Below, one piece after another: positions 22,508 through 34,167 of a stretch of DNA of 64,000 bases. The notes below the pieces were generated by a model that worked only from the letters and a program-made list of their open reading frames with translations, was not told the origin of the DNA and searched no databases. The stretch lies in the NCBI RefSeq assembly GCF_021018805.1, contig NC_086283.1, forward strand, positions 18,690,162 to 18,754,161. Reading direction: 5' to 3'. This DNA is from Prinia subflava (lineage: Eukaryota > Chordata > Aves > Passeriformes > Cisticolidae). Position numbers and translations under genes: made by a program. The first letter of the stretch is position 1, and every line of letters begins with the position of its first letter.

Positions 22508-25500
22508 TAAATGAATTTATGCCTTTGGTTGTCCTTTCCCATTTTATACGGGGACTGTGAAAGGCTTTGCCTTTTCCCCAAGGTGTGTTCCTGGGAAACA
22601 ATACTCATTTTCAATACATCCAGTGAAATTCTGGCATTGATTACATTTCCTCTTTTCTTAATTACACATCCATTAATTTTTGAAGAATTCTTAACAAATC
22701 TTGCCCTATTCAATTTGTAAATGAACCTTAGCAGAGCTGCTTTCCTGATTCCAGTTTATTTTTTTTTTCTTTTATACTGTTGTTCATCCTAAAATTTTTA
22801 TATGAAAAAATATATTTCAAATTCCAGGTACATTGAAAACTGACACTGATGCTTTTCATCTCCATAATCTTTCTTAGAATAATCTCTGTACACACAGAGC
22901 ACTGACAGCACTTTTTAACTGACTTCTAGAAGTTTAATTTTTTTCCCTGATCTTCACATGGCCATTTTAAACCAGCTAAACCTCTCTTGTCTTTTAATGT
23001 GCTCATTTTCTATTTGTTTCTAAGGTCACTAAAAAGTTTTTTAATAGCCATGTTCTGGGGTTTATGGCACAGGCCAAAGTAAGGGTCCTGAGTGGAAAGA
23101 GAATAATGCATCAGTGTTGGTTTTGGTCTGCTGAACACGGACTGCTGTGGCCACAGGATCTCCATCCAGTCATGAATGATATATTTGTGTTACTGTTAAA
23201 AGAATATGGTCAAAGACAGCAACATATGTTCCTTGCTTTGATATCAACCAGAATAATTCTGTATTTTTTTATAAACAGCTATGCATGGTCCATGCCGTGA
23301 CATCTATGGTTAGTGAAAAATAACAATGCAAAATATTTGAAATTTGCTAATTGAAGACTTGATCCCAAATGGTTAATGGGACAGAAAAAAAGTGAGAACT
23401 TGCACTGAGAGGGTGAGAGCAATATATTGTGAGAGATGAGGAGGCTCCCTGCATCAACTCTTGTAATTCAGAGTGGTTGTGTTCTCAGAGGAGTGTTCAG
23501 GGTTTGATGGATTTACACTTAGGTGTTCTTGCCTTTTGTGTTGCCACAGCTGAGTAGTTCTTTTATTATTTGAGTGCTGAAGTGCGTGTGTATGTCTCTA
23601 AAAGTAATAAGCATAAGATTTACAGAGTAGGAGAAAAAAACTACAATATACCTTAGTTATGCTGTGGAAAGAGACACTAATTTTCTCTGCTTCATCACTT
23701 TTAAGCCACAGAGGTGTGTTTTTTCTTTTTCCTGTGACTGTTGAATTATATTTGCTGTGCTTGTACCTGGATAGACAATGAAGTGTTACATTCAATTTGA
23801 ATATTGGCTTATGTTGATTTTTTGTGTATATTAAACACTCTAATCTTGAATTGTAGCCCAGATTTTACTGCCACTTAATGAGGTTGATGGATTCTGGAGA
23901 AAGCTCTTATATCAATCTTTAAAAAGTATCCCTAGTCATAGTTGGAGTGCAGCTGAAAACTGCTTTCTAACTACAATTTAAACAGTGCACTTAAATCAGG
24001 AATTACCTATACCTTGATGGATATTAGATTTGTGTTCAAAATCATTCTGTCTTTCAATAGTGAGGACATTACAGAGAGTGCCATGTGAGTCCCACAGTGT
24101 AACACAGACTGCAAATTGTCTGTCATCCAGTCTTGCACTAACCTAAACTAGATTGCATTTGATAATTTTTGGACATGGAATTATTTTTTTTTTTTAGATT
24201 TCAGCAAACAATGAAAACAATAATGACCCCTGAATATCCCACAATGCTGACAAACTCAGTTGTAGAGTGGTTTGAAGTATTTTTGTGTGCAAACAAAATG
24301 CAATGGAGAATTCCATCTGATTGAGATGTTTTAGAAGATTTTTTTTAATGGCCCACTTTTGTTGGAAGTAACATGGATTTGCAGCAAAAGATTGTAAATA
24401 TGTTCATTTGAGGAGGTTCATACCATTTCTTGTCACAGGATAAGAACTTGCTGAGATAAAATGTTCTGCTCTCTCTCCAACATGGGCATCTCCATAATTT
24501 TAAATGCAAAACTGGAATATTTAAACTGCTGGATCTCTACGTTTTGTAGAATTGTGGTCAGTGCTGAAGCTCATAAACTAAAAAACTGCTTCTTACTTTG
24601 GCATCTTTACCCACCTAACTGGGAGTAGATCTTGGTGTGAGGTTCACCAAGTATTCAGGTGTCAAGTCTGACAACAGGAAAGAAACATCACTTGAATGGT
24701 GTGCATTGTCAGCTCAGACATACCTGGAGTCTGCTCTGAATGCAGACGTGTCAGTGCTGGGTCCCATTCTCAAAGCAGTGTTCAAAATATGTGCTTTTGT
24801 CCCTGTATAAACACTCAGAACTCAAATGTACTTGTTTGGAAAGCTCCTAAGTAACTATAAAACTGAATTTCACCTTTTACTGAGCTCTGGTAAATTAATT
24901 TATAGAGGTTTGAAAATGAGAAAGTCAGTGTTCAGGGCTCTGAAAATGTTTCTCATGCATTGATTGTCAGTAAACCTGATTAATTTGCAGTGTTTGCATT
25001 AACTATGTCTCTACTACTGTAACATTCTTAATAATTTTAAAAGAATGATCGCCTAAACTTTCACTCAATGCGGTTTCAGTGGAATAAGTATATACAGTTC
25101 TCTCTGAAAAGAAGAGTTTTCTGTTTCTTTCTGCCTTAAACTTGCTTTTCAGAGGGTTTTGGAAGTCTTTCCAATGTATTTGTAAGGACATAGGCATTCA
25201 ATTTTAGCCTGCTTTCCTGAGAGCAATCAATGCAGATTTTTATCTTTAGATTGCTTCAAACACTTTCCTGTCCATCTTTTTGGAGGAGAAGGGCAATATA
25301 CAATTTAGTCAAACCTGTTTTATAAAAGTTTTTTGTTTAGTATCACTCTGGTGTTCCTGAAAGGATGCTCTTGGAAACCACAAGTACATACAACACAAAC
25401 GTACAATACCATAAATACATTCAGTGCTTGGAAACCTCCACATACCTTGACACTTTGGATTTCTTGTCCTGCTCCCTTTTGTCCTTGAATATCATATTAA

Positions 25501-26524
25501 GTGACCCTTTGAACTTCCTCAGATGAGTTTAATTGCTGGTATTGATGAAGAGCAGGATCTAAAAACTTATTCTGACAAAGATATTAAAGAGATTATGACT
25601 TTTGATGGACACTTTTGACATTGGAATTTGACAGTGCAGTCACTATATTTTTGTCTAGCATTTCTTCCAAACCCACCAGCAGGAATAGTCTGAACTGCCC
25701 AAGGACTCATTTTATCCCACAAATGTTTATGCAAATCTGTTCTGTATGATTTAACATATTACATAAAGTGAGTTTTATTCTCAAGTTTAAGCATTTCATT
25801 TTATCAGTCTGTCATTAAAAATAACCAGTTGCAAATTAGCAGTGCTAGCTGACTCTCTTTAATCAATTTCCTTAGCAATTGTGAGGTTCAGAATTGCTTT
25901 CAGAGGCATTAATAATGCCAGCGTTACATTTATATGGCATCTCAGGACAAAGAAGTTCATCATGACACAGAATCTAAACTGCAGATTGACAGAAATAAAT
26001 CAGATGAGGGAAAAGAATTCCCACCAATATTATTTTACAAACAGTGGCATCTAATTGCCTTCTGTGTGTTCACCAGGACTGCTCTGAATCTTGTTTCTGA
26101 ATGATTGATTGCTCAGCTCAGCTGTTAAACTGGATTTGCAGTTTATCTGAGGCTGTTGTGAAGTGAGCAAGCCTTGAAAATGAGTAGGATGGTGTTGTAC
26201 ACTACTGCTGGTTGGCTAATGCAGCACATCCAGCCTCTGACATTATCACAGGCATTACAATCTGCTGTTACTGCAGGGGAATGGGCACAATCAGGCATGG
26301 GCTCAGGCCCTGAGCAGCTCAATATCAAAAACCATTTGCTTCTGTAGGGTTGTGAGTTTGTCCTGGGGATTCCTCTTGCCTGGCAAAAGGACATACAAAT
26401 TGTTTGGCCACTGAGTTTTGCTGGATCCCCTTGAGGAGCTACAGCCCCATTCAGGTCTGACATCCTAAATCCACGCTGCTAGCCCCACACATAATCTGGG
26501 TGTGCTGATGTGGGATCACCTCTG
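22508..26524. other. AT-rich unique non-coding sequence
   Basis: I see no supportable gene or repeat beyond short T runs (for example 24182-24196). Confidence 0.55.
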
Positions 26525-26971
26525 TGATGCTTTATCTGGGCTACCTGAAAACAGAGGCCAGACAGAGTTAAGGGAATAAAGAACAACTCAATTTATTGAA
26601 GGGCTTGTAGGTACACTTAGGGCAGAAAAGTCTACCTCCCCCAGGGGCTGCATCCAAAAATGGACAATGGATCACAGGTTTTCACACTTTTATAACTTTG
26701 GTCCATTTGCATATTGGGGGTTAAGCTTCCAATTACAGCTTCAGGTAATGAAGTAATTTACCCCAAGTTTACTCCCCCACTTTTATTTACATCTCTCGTG
26801 GCCTGAGGCAGGGAGGTGTCCTTGATTCCCAGGTCTGGAGAGGAATTGTTGTGTCTGACCAAAGTGGAAAAGCAGCAGCAAACACTGTGTGTGGAGTTCA
26901 GAGTTACACGCTAAAGAACTGCAGGACTGCAAACAGATTAAATATATAAAAGCTAAAATTCTAAAGCATCA
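26525..26971 (-). mobile_element. Endogenous retrovirus LTR, copy 2 (minus strand, apparently solo)
   Basis: A 447-bp LTR is read on the minus strand. Its ends are a perfect 10-bp terminal inverted repeat, TGATGCTTTA and TAAAGCATCA. On the minus strand it has CCAAT, an exact ATGCAAAT octamer, TTATAAAAG (about 26687-26695) and AATAAA (plus-strand 26592-26597), the same order as LTR copy 1. The best-matched stretch is 26682-26745. I see no internal retroviral sequence on either side, so it is probably a solo LTR left by recombination between two LTRs. Only CTG is shared by the immediate flanks, so a target-site duplication is not established. Point differences from copy 1 throughout suggest both insertions are old. 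Confidence 0.85.
26687..26721 (-). promoter_or_regulatory. LTR core promoter module (CCAAT, octamer, TATA)
   Basis: On the minus strand CCAAT is followed by an exact ATGCAAAT octamer and, about a dozen bases later, TTATAAAAG. It is the same arrangement as in LTR copy 1, better preserved at the octamer. Confidence 0.55.
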
Positions 26972-29649
26972 CTGTATCATCTGTTTTTTCCTCTCTGCTT
27001 CTCCAGCAGAGCTGAAGCTGTCTCCCATGACCCAAAGGTCCCCAAGGGCAGACAGGAGGCTCCAGAGGGCAAAGCACATCCCTGTCTTCAGCTGTTCCCC
27101 ACATGAACCAGCTCCAGCACAGTCTTGGGGAGCCATAGAGTGGTGGGGAAGCTTGAGGAGTTTCAGGTTTGGTTCATCAAACACTGCAGAACATTTTTCT
27201 GATTTTTCATGATTTTTCAAGCTGACTGAGAAATCATCTGTACAATGTAATCTCCTGCTTTTCAGTCCAGGATTAGCTTGGTGAAAGGTAATGCTATATT
27301 TCAAATGGCTTGTTTTAGGTATTTCCCAAGCAGGAATATTTATTTGAGTGAAATGTCAGCTGAACACATCCCCAGTCACAGATTTGTGCTGACATATGCA
27401 GCATATTTGAGTCCAGCTGGCAGGCCTAATAAACAATACTTGTCACCATATCTTATTTTTATTTAGAAAGAAAAAACATAAAAGATTTAATACATGTGTA
27501 TAATATACAAATATGTATTTATAAAAAGAGAGTGTTGTTTTAAAGTAGAGGTCAAATGTCCAATCTGTCCCGAAGTTGGTCTCAAATATTTACCTCTGTT
27601 CTTATGGCTGTTTCTGGTGTTTGCTATGGGCTGTTCTGACACCTCCTACTACGGCTAAAGAATTATTCAATGTCATTTTAGGTCACTTTCACACAAGAGC
27701 AGCACAATCCTGTAGTGGGAACTATATGCACTGGCAGCTTGCCCAACAACAAACCCAAACTATTAATTGGGAAGCAGAAATGCAGGTGGGGAATACTGTA
27801 GGCACTATGTATCAAATGGGAGGGCTTGATTTCAAGGAGGTGTTTTTTTTTTTTTCAATATCTCAAAATTCTGCTCATTTTAGTTTGATGCTATCTGGTT
27901 AAAATATTTTCTTCATGATTGTACATCAAAATTTAAATAACTCTTCTTCCCATAGTCATTGTTTATGGGCATAATTTGAAGCGGCTGATTAATTTCTCCT
28001 TTGTTTCTACAGAAATCAATAATGGACACTGGGAAGATTAATATGTGTGAAAGAAAAGATGATATAACAGTAATAAGTCTTTTGTGGAATTCATATGTCT
28101 TCTTCAGTTACCAGGACAGAAATTATCAAGTTAAATATGGTGCATAATAAGGATTGGTTGTTGGCTGTGGGGCAGAACCCAGCAGTGCTGTGAGAGGCAG
28201 ATGAGGTCTTTTTGGTGACATTGTGAGGTCTTTTTGATGACATTGGGTGGCCCCAGTTCTCCAGCAGAGCTCCTGGAATTCCTGTCTCAGCATCACATCT
28301 GGGCATGGTACTGAAGAATTCATGCAGGACTTTTAAAAGCTCTGTAGAAGTAAAATAACTTTCATATTTTCCATCTTTTTTTTTTTTTTAGTCATCAAAC
28401 CCACATAAAGTTAAAAAAGAAAGCCCTCTTTAAAGTAATGTTTTGAGGACCATGTCCCTTTCCAATTCTTTTATCATAATTGACAGGCCATAGAAACCCA
28501 TCTCCCAAATGTTTCATGACAAATGCTTTGCCAGGACGGCTGAGCAGGCTGCACTAAAGCTGAGTCCCAGCTGACATGTGAATAATCTCCACCCTGTACA
28601 ATTTGGAGCTGCAGTGAAAGTGTTGTCGGATAACAGATGGGTGAGTCCATGCCACAGCAGCTGAGGGAGTTGCAAGAAATGCCATGTGGCTGGATTTTAC
28701 TTTTTTATTTTTTTCCAAAGCCTCTCTACTGCTGCCTTGCCACAGAAACCTATTCCCCCAGCTTTCAAAGTGAGAAGGAAACTTTATTGTCTACTTAATT
28801 TCAAAGTCCTTTTCCACCAGTAGTACCTGGAGAGCAAGGCGACAAAATCTATGCTGAGACACAGCAAAGCAGTTTTCCTTCACTCAAGAGGTTTTATTTG
28901 TGAAGTCAAACATCCATCATAAAGGTTGTTTTTACTCCAGTGGTCCTGGCTCCCTCCTTCTAACTAGGTAACAATGTCATCTAAGCCCAGCTGCACAGAG
29001 CAATTCAGATCTCCTTGTGAGGTCCTGCACTCCTGTCTCTCTTTCAGGGGTCACAAGACTGTTCTTCAGTCACAGATTTCCATACGAAACAGAATTCAGG
29101 CTCTATGGGCTAGGAAACTTGACTTTTATCCTTCAGTTTCCTCTTTGCAGCTTCCCTGTAGGCTCTCTTTAGAGGTTATCCTGACAAATAGATGAGAGAA
29201 GAGTAAAGCAAAAAAGAATTCAGAAGTCAAAACAAAAATACTCAGAATTGTCTGTGGAGTGGGGACTCCCCATGGCATAGCACAGGTTCCCAACCAGTCT
29301 TCCTAAATTTCACACCAAGGAAAGACGGTTTTGTGCTAAGCTGAAGCACAAGAAAAAGCCTCAGAAAGCTGGCTTTCAGAGCTCTAATTCCTCCTGGAAT
29401 GGGATGAAGACAAGGTGCCAATTCCTGAGCTGGAAGGTGAGCTCTGCTGTGCCCCTGTCTGCAGCAGCCTGCCGTGGGGAACTGGGAAAGGGAAAGGCTT
29501 TTGGCAAGAGCAAGAAAAGATTTTCACTGGGACCAAAGCTGGCTCATTCCTGAGATATGGCCTGAGCAACTTGCTGAGGTTGTTTGAAGTAAAATCCATT
29601 TGTGTTTCTTTAGCAGATTACCATTATTTTTCCATTTTAAAAAAATTAT
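26972..29649. other. Unique non-coding sequence
   Basis: There is no recognised gene. Positions 26990-27160 are GC-richer and give overlapping frames of about 110 codons on both strands without known motifs. A 22-bp tandem duplication lies at 28202-28245 (one mismatch), and a run of T at about 28375-28389. Confidence 0.5.
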
Positions 29650-29784
29650 TTATTTATTTTATTTTATTTTATTTTATTTTATTTTATTTTATTTTATTTT
29701 ATTTTATTTTATTTTATTTTATTTTATTTTATTTTATTTTATTTTATTTTATTTTATTTTATTTTATATTTTATTTTATTTTTA
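29650..29784. repeat. (ATTTT)n pentanucleotide microsatellite
   Basis: About 25 units, with a core of over 100 bp without interruption and a single break (ATATT) near 29766. It creates a spurious 141-codon plus-strand frame whose middle is a Phe-Ile-Leu-Phe-Tyr repeat. On the minus strand it reads (AAAAT)n, like the degenerated A-rich tail of a retroposed sequence. Confidence 0.95.
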
Positions 29785-30060
29785 GGAGGGCTGGTGTTGT
29801 TCCCCTGACCCTGGGGCCGTTTTCCATTCAGAGTCTTTGAGGAGCTGCTCCATGACCTTGGCACTGAGCACTGGGATGTGCTGACAGACGGGAGAGCGAA
29901 GGGCAGTGCCAGAGCGCTCAGGAAACTGCTGAGCGTCAAGTGCTTCTTCTGGGCCTCTGTTCCTTCAGCTGGGCTCCTGCCTTTCTGGAGAGGCCTCTCA
30001 AGAGGGAGGGGATGGAGAGGGTCCCAAGTACCTCCTTGAACACCTTTTATTTTTCCCTTT
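29785..30060. other. GC-rich block abutting the (ATTTT)n array
   Basis: This roughly 275-bp block is sharply GC-richer than both flanks and contains several CpGs. On the minus strand a stop-free stretch of 60 codons (29785-29964) ends in a TAA formed at the junction with the A-rich array. It includes a KVMEQLL segment that resembles a motif in CR1 reverse transcriptase, but the rest does not follow CR1. It may be a retroposed or captured sequence; its origin is not recognised. Confidence 0.3.
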
Positions 30061-32030
30061 TCATGGGGTGGTTTAGACTTTGAACAGATCTTTTAGAATC
30101 GTGGCTTATTTCTGTGCTCAGACAGGACTGCAAAAGATGTGGTGCTGGATGGAAGCAGTTGCAAGCTGTAGATTGCCACTTTTGTACTGCAGGTAATTTT
30201 CTCATGTGAGAAGAAAGTTTTTATTTCCAGGGGCAGGAAATGTGAGATTAACTGCACCAAGTTTCTATTGGGCCTTGCAAAAAGACTGAGTTAGCTCAAA
30301 GGAATTCTATAACACCAGTTACATCATGTTAATGCTGTTTTAAGGAAGAACTTTTCACATTTTTACAAACAGAATTTGGTTGAATTTGTGCATTTATAAT
30401 TTTTTGAACACTTCTGTATCCACATATTTTTTTCTTTTGGTGCCTAACAAAAAAACCTATTGAAATAATTAATGAACATATGTAATATAACAGCTTTGTG
30501 GACCTCTGCTGCCATTAGATCACTTTTAACAGGATGTAAATGTCATTACATGATTATTTTTTCATTGATTTATAAAATCATAGGTGCTTTGTTTCATTCT
30601 TGCTACAGTGTGGTGTTGCAAGCAGCAGCTCCTCATACTTTCAACCTGAGAAATCACTATAACATTTTTAGTGTGAAGCATTAGGCAATTTTAACTTTAA
30701 TTATTGGAAGTCTCAAGCCTCATAGCCTTAATCTTGAAATATAAATGAAATATAAGCATTAATATTTATTTATTGGTATTATTTATAAAGTGCAACACAG
30801 ATGTCTGTGTCCAGGGATTTCTTTCAATTTTTAATATATACTTTTAAAACAGGACAAAATTAATAATTAAGAAATTCCTCACATGTCTAAATTACACCAG
30901 ATAATATAAAGATGCATATTATAGCAGCTCACAAGAGAATACTGCTTGAGAAAATTTTCAACATAAATTTGTCTGATAAGGTCAAAGTAATGCTGCTGAC
31001 AGTAGAATAAGGAAGAGAAAATATTTTGCTGCTTCCAGGCATCTTCCTGTTAAGTCAAATAAAGAATAACAAGAACAACTCAAGATATATAAGGGGGGGA
31101 ATTCACTCAAAGGGAAAACACAGAAAACGTTTTTGTGTTGTTTGTACCCTTGTATGCTCTGTGGCTGCTGTAGCACATGGAGGGTTTTTTCCATATTAGC
31201 TGAGGCTGGATAAAGGAGCAGATTTTGTTATCTCTGGGTCATGTAAATACACCTTTTCCAAACCAAAAGCAGATCAGAGTGAGGGTTAAGTCCTGACAGT
31301 CCTTCTTACAATTTAAATTCACTTTCATGTTTACCTTCAACTTTAATCACTGTGGACAAGCCTCAAAGCTCAACACAAATTGAAGGTGTGGGGTTTTTCT
31401 CCTTAGCATCTCCAGAAAGAACAGAATTTGGAAACTACTCTTCTGCTTCTGGATGTTGTGTAAACACAGGTCGGATCTAAACTTTGCTGGTCTCTGGTGA
31501 CCTGTACAGGAACAGTTTTTAAAACTGTGTAAGGGTCTAAATACAGACATAAGGATCTCTAAAGGAATTTTCAAGGCAGCCATGAACATTGACCTGCTTG
31601 TCCCTAATTTCTGGACTGCTGGCTCTGTTTCCGTGTATCATATTGTGCAGAATTCACAGCTTAAACATTTTTCCTCTAGAAATATTAGCTGCCATTCCCA
31701 GGCACATTGTGCAGAGCACTAATTGTGTCCCCATTGGCACTGATAGGTGTGGTTAGCGCAGCACAGAGCGCTGCTGCTGCTGCGGCTTGTATGCTTAGGA
31801 GCAGGATCAGGACTTGGTGGCTGAGGTCCTTCCAAAGGGTGTTATCTCAGATTAACCTCAGTCTGTTCATCTAAGGACTGGCTAAGAGCACTGCCCTGCA
31901 TGCAGAGTCTTTTTGGTTTTCTGTAAGTGAATTATCTGTTGTGCTACACTGCAGAAACTGGGAGAACAATAATTCTGTCCTGCAGGCAGCTCCCTCGAGT
32001 CAAAGTACCTGTGCTCTAGGATCCTGCCGT
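30061..32030. other. Unique non-coding sequence
   Basis: No supportable gene or repeat. A short CpG-bearing patch with GCGCTG and CTG units lies near 31755-31790. Confidence 0.55.
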
Positions 32031-32209
32031 GTGCTATTCTTTGAGACAGTTTATGAACTTATTTTGGGGAAAACCTGTTTATGGGCAGTGTGCTATTCTT
32101 TGAGACAGTTTATGAACTTATTTTGGGGAAAACCTGTTTATGGGCAGTGTGCTATTCTTTGAGACAGTTTGTGAACCTATTTTGGGGAAAACAAGTGTTG
32201 ATGGGCAGT
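32031..32209. repeat. 59-bp minisatellite, three copies
   Basis: Unit starts are at 32031, 32090 and 32149. The first two 59-bp units are identical. The third (61 bp) has two substitutions and a changed segment with a 2-bp gain near its end. Because 59 is not a multiple of three, each copy is read in a different frame, so the plus-strand frames across it do not encode a repeated peptide. The identity of the first two copies implies a recent duplication or homogenisation. Confidence 0.95.
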
Positions 32210-33399
32210 GTCCTGGCGATTAGGGAGAGTCAAGTGCAGAGGAGCAACAGTGAGTGGAGCACAAAGTGAGGGAGCAGGGAGCACAAAAATGCAGCAGCTC
32301 TAGAAGAAATGGGAGTGAGCAGTGAAAGGAAAAAGTAGCCAAGATCTTAGGAACAAAGCAGGAAAAGTTCCCTCAAAACAAAGTTTATCCTACTCCTCTT
32401 TCGGCATTTTTTCCAGCCTTTCCTGAAGCAGGAGTTGTAGGCTGCAAGGATGTTTTTCTTCATGTTTCTCCCACCACACAGATTGCTTTTCTGATTCTTT
32501 GAATACATTGGATATCTTTCACTTTCAGAATCTATTCACATTTCATTATTTTTGTCTGTATTTCCTCCTAGTTCATATGGACTTTATGCATATTTCAGGA
32601 TGTTTTTTTCATATGATATGTGAAAATATCTCTACTTATTTCTTGCATCTAACTTGGCAATGTGGCATATTGATTATTGTTCTGAGTGCTTTCAGTCCCT
32701 GTTACAGAGACTTATGGATAGGCAAGCTGAAGTTAATTTTATAAATAAGATTTATGGAAAAACATATTTGTTGGATTACTGTAATTGATTGTTAGGGATT
32801 GGACAGATTTTTTCTTTTACTAGGAGCAATTATATTCAATTCTGTCCCTGGCACTGTATGTTAAATCCAAGTTGTAGGCTATGTTTGAGAGTCATGACTG
32901 AAGCCTGCTCTGTGTATTGCTGCACATCAGCTCAGTCTAGAAGATCCTGATTGTTCCTTCCAGTCTCAAATATCACTGCCTTTTCCAGCCAAATGTTTTA
33001 CTGGAAACTTCCTTTCTGAAACTTAAAATTCTACAATAAAACAGTGCTCTTAATTTAAACCATGACAAAAGTCTGGGATCTAGCCTTGTATATTGAAATA
33101 GCATTTTGTGCATCTAAGGGCCATTTTAGACTGAGTTTAATCCTCTAGCATTCCCTAGGCCAGGAATTGAAGCAAGTGGGAAGATCCTGAAGGATAATCT
33201 GGGACTCAAGTGTCTCATACGAGATTACACACAAGAGGTTTATGTTCTGAGGGAGAGATATTGAGAGAGTTAAGGTGTGCTGCAAAATAAATACAAAACT
33301 GATCACTTGCTTTCAGTATCGTTTCTGGAATTTGGAGCAAATTCCTTGGTTTGTACTCCCTGCTGGTGAAAGCCTTGGGGCTGCATTTGCCACTGCCCA
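32210..33399. other. Unique non-coding sequence
   Basis: I see nothing supportable here. Confidence 0.55.
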
Positions 33400-33810
33400 A
33401 AGCCCACTGCCACCAGGCGGTAGTAGGGCTACATTCGTTTGAAATATGCTCCCAGAGAGGAGTTAATGGTCTCGAACTTCTCTGATTTCAGTACTGCTTG
33501 GGCTGATCTTTTAAGAGGCAGAGGGGAGGAAATAAGCTGCTGCCTGGAGCAGACACCACTACTCTCCGCCTTTGTGATTCAAAGAAAGCCTTGTTGTGCA
33601 GGACTTCATCGTTCGAATGCAGATTAAACACTCAGTGTGCACCCCTATCTCTGTGCAGCAGGAAGACGTGCAAGCAATTTGACAAAGCTGAGTGCAGATT
33701 GAATTCACTCCACACTGCAGGGTTCTCACACGCCAAATCCTCTCAATTCTTGGCAAGAAACTGAGGGCTGGGCTCCTGCCTGGATGTCACTGCAGAACGA
33801 CACACGCTGC
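33400..33810. other. CpG-enriched block, candidate regulatory element
   Basis: About ten CpGs occur in roughly 400 bp (for example GGCGG at 33417, ATCGTTCGAA near 33609, GACGTG near 33665 and AACGACACACGC near 33797), well above the surrounding density, at a GC content near half. The word TGCAGATTRAA occurs twice in the same orientation (near 33618 and 33692). Short plus- and minus-strand frames across it lack known domains. The composition suggests a conserved or formerly unmethylated element. Confidence 0.3.
33410..33425 (+). promoter_or_regulatory. CTCF-like motif
   Basis: CCACCAGGCGGTAGTA matches 12 of 16 bases of the vertebrate CTCF core CCACCAGGGGGCGCTA. It lies at the edge of the CpG-enriched block. 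Single motif matches are weak evidence. Confidence 0.25.
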
Positions 33811-33967
33811 TCTGCCCTTGACTTGCAAGTTCTGCAAACTTTGGGGGAAATTTTGAGACTCTCCATGGAAAATAAAAACAGAAAAACAACTAGTTAGAAT
33901 TTTGGTTTTGATTTTTTTTTTGTAAGATCAGTTATTTATATTAGCTCAGTATCTATATTTATTTGTA

Positions 33968-34167
33968 TCATCTCCATCTCCATCTCCATCTCCATCTCCA
34001 TCTCCATCTCCATCTCCATCTATCTCTGTCTCTATCTCTATCTCAATCATCTCTCTCTCTCTCTCTCTCTCTTATCTATATCTATCTATAAAACATATAT
34101 CTATATCAGTGTATCTGTATCTATATATCTATATATATCTATAATATATATCAGTGTATCTATATCA
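33968..34167. repeat. Compound microsatellite (CATCTC)n-(TC)n-(TATC)n
   Basis: About nine units of a CATCTC hexamer (33968-34020) are followed by mixed TCTA/TCTG units, an uninterrupted (TC)n (34049-34073), and an imperfect TATC/AT tract to 34167. Confidence 0.95.

Noticed and set aside
22308..22601. 97-codon minus-strand Lys/Thr/Pro-rich frame
   Set aside because: It is the complement of the T/G low-complexity array and not a basic protein.
29415..29840. 141-codon plus-strand open frame
   Set aside because: Its middle third is a translation of the (ATTTT)n microsatellite, which has no stop in this frame.
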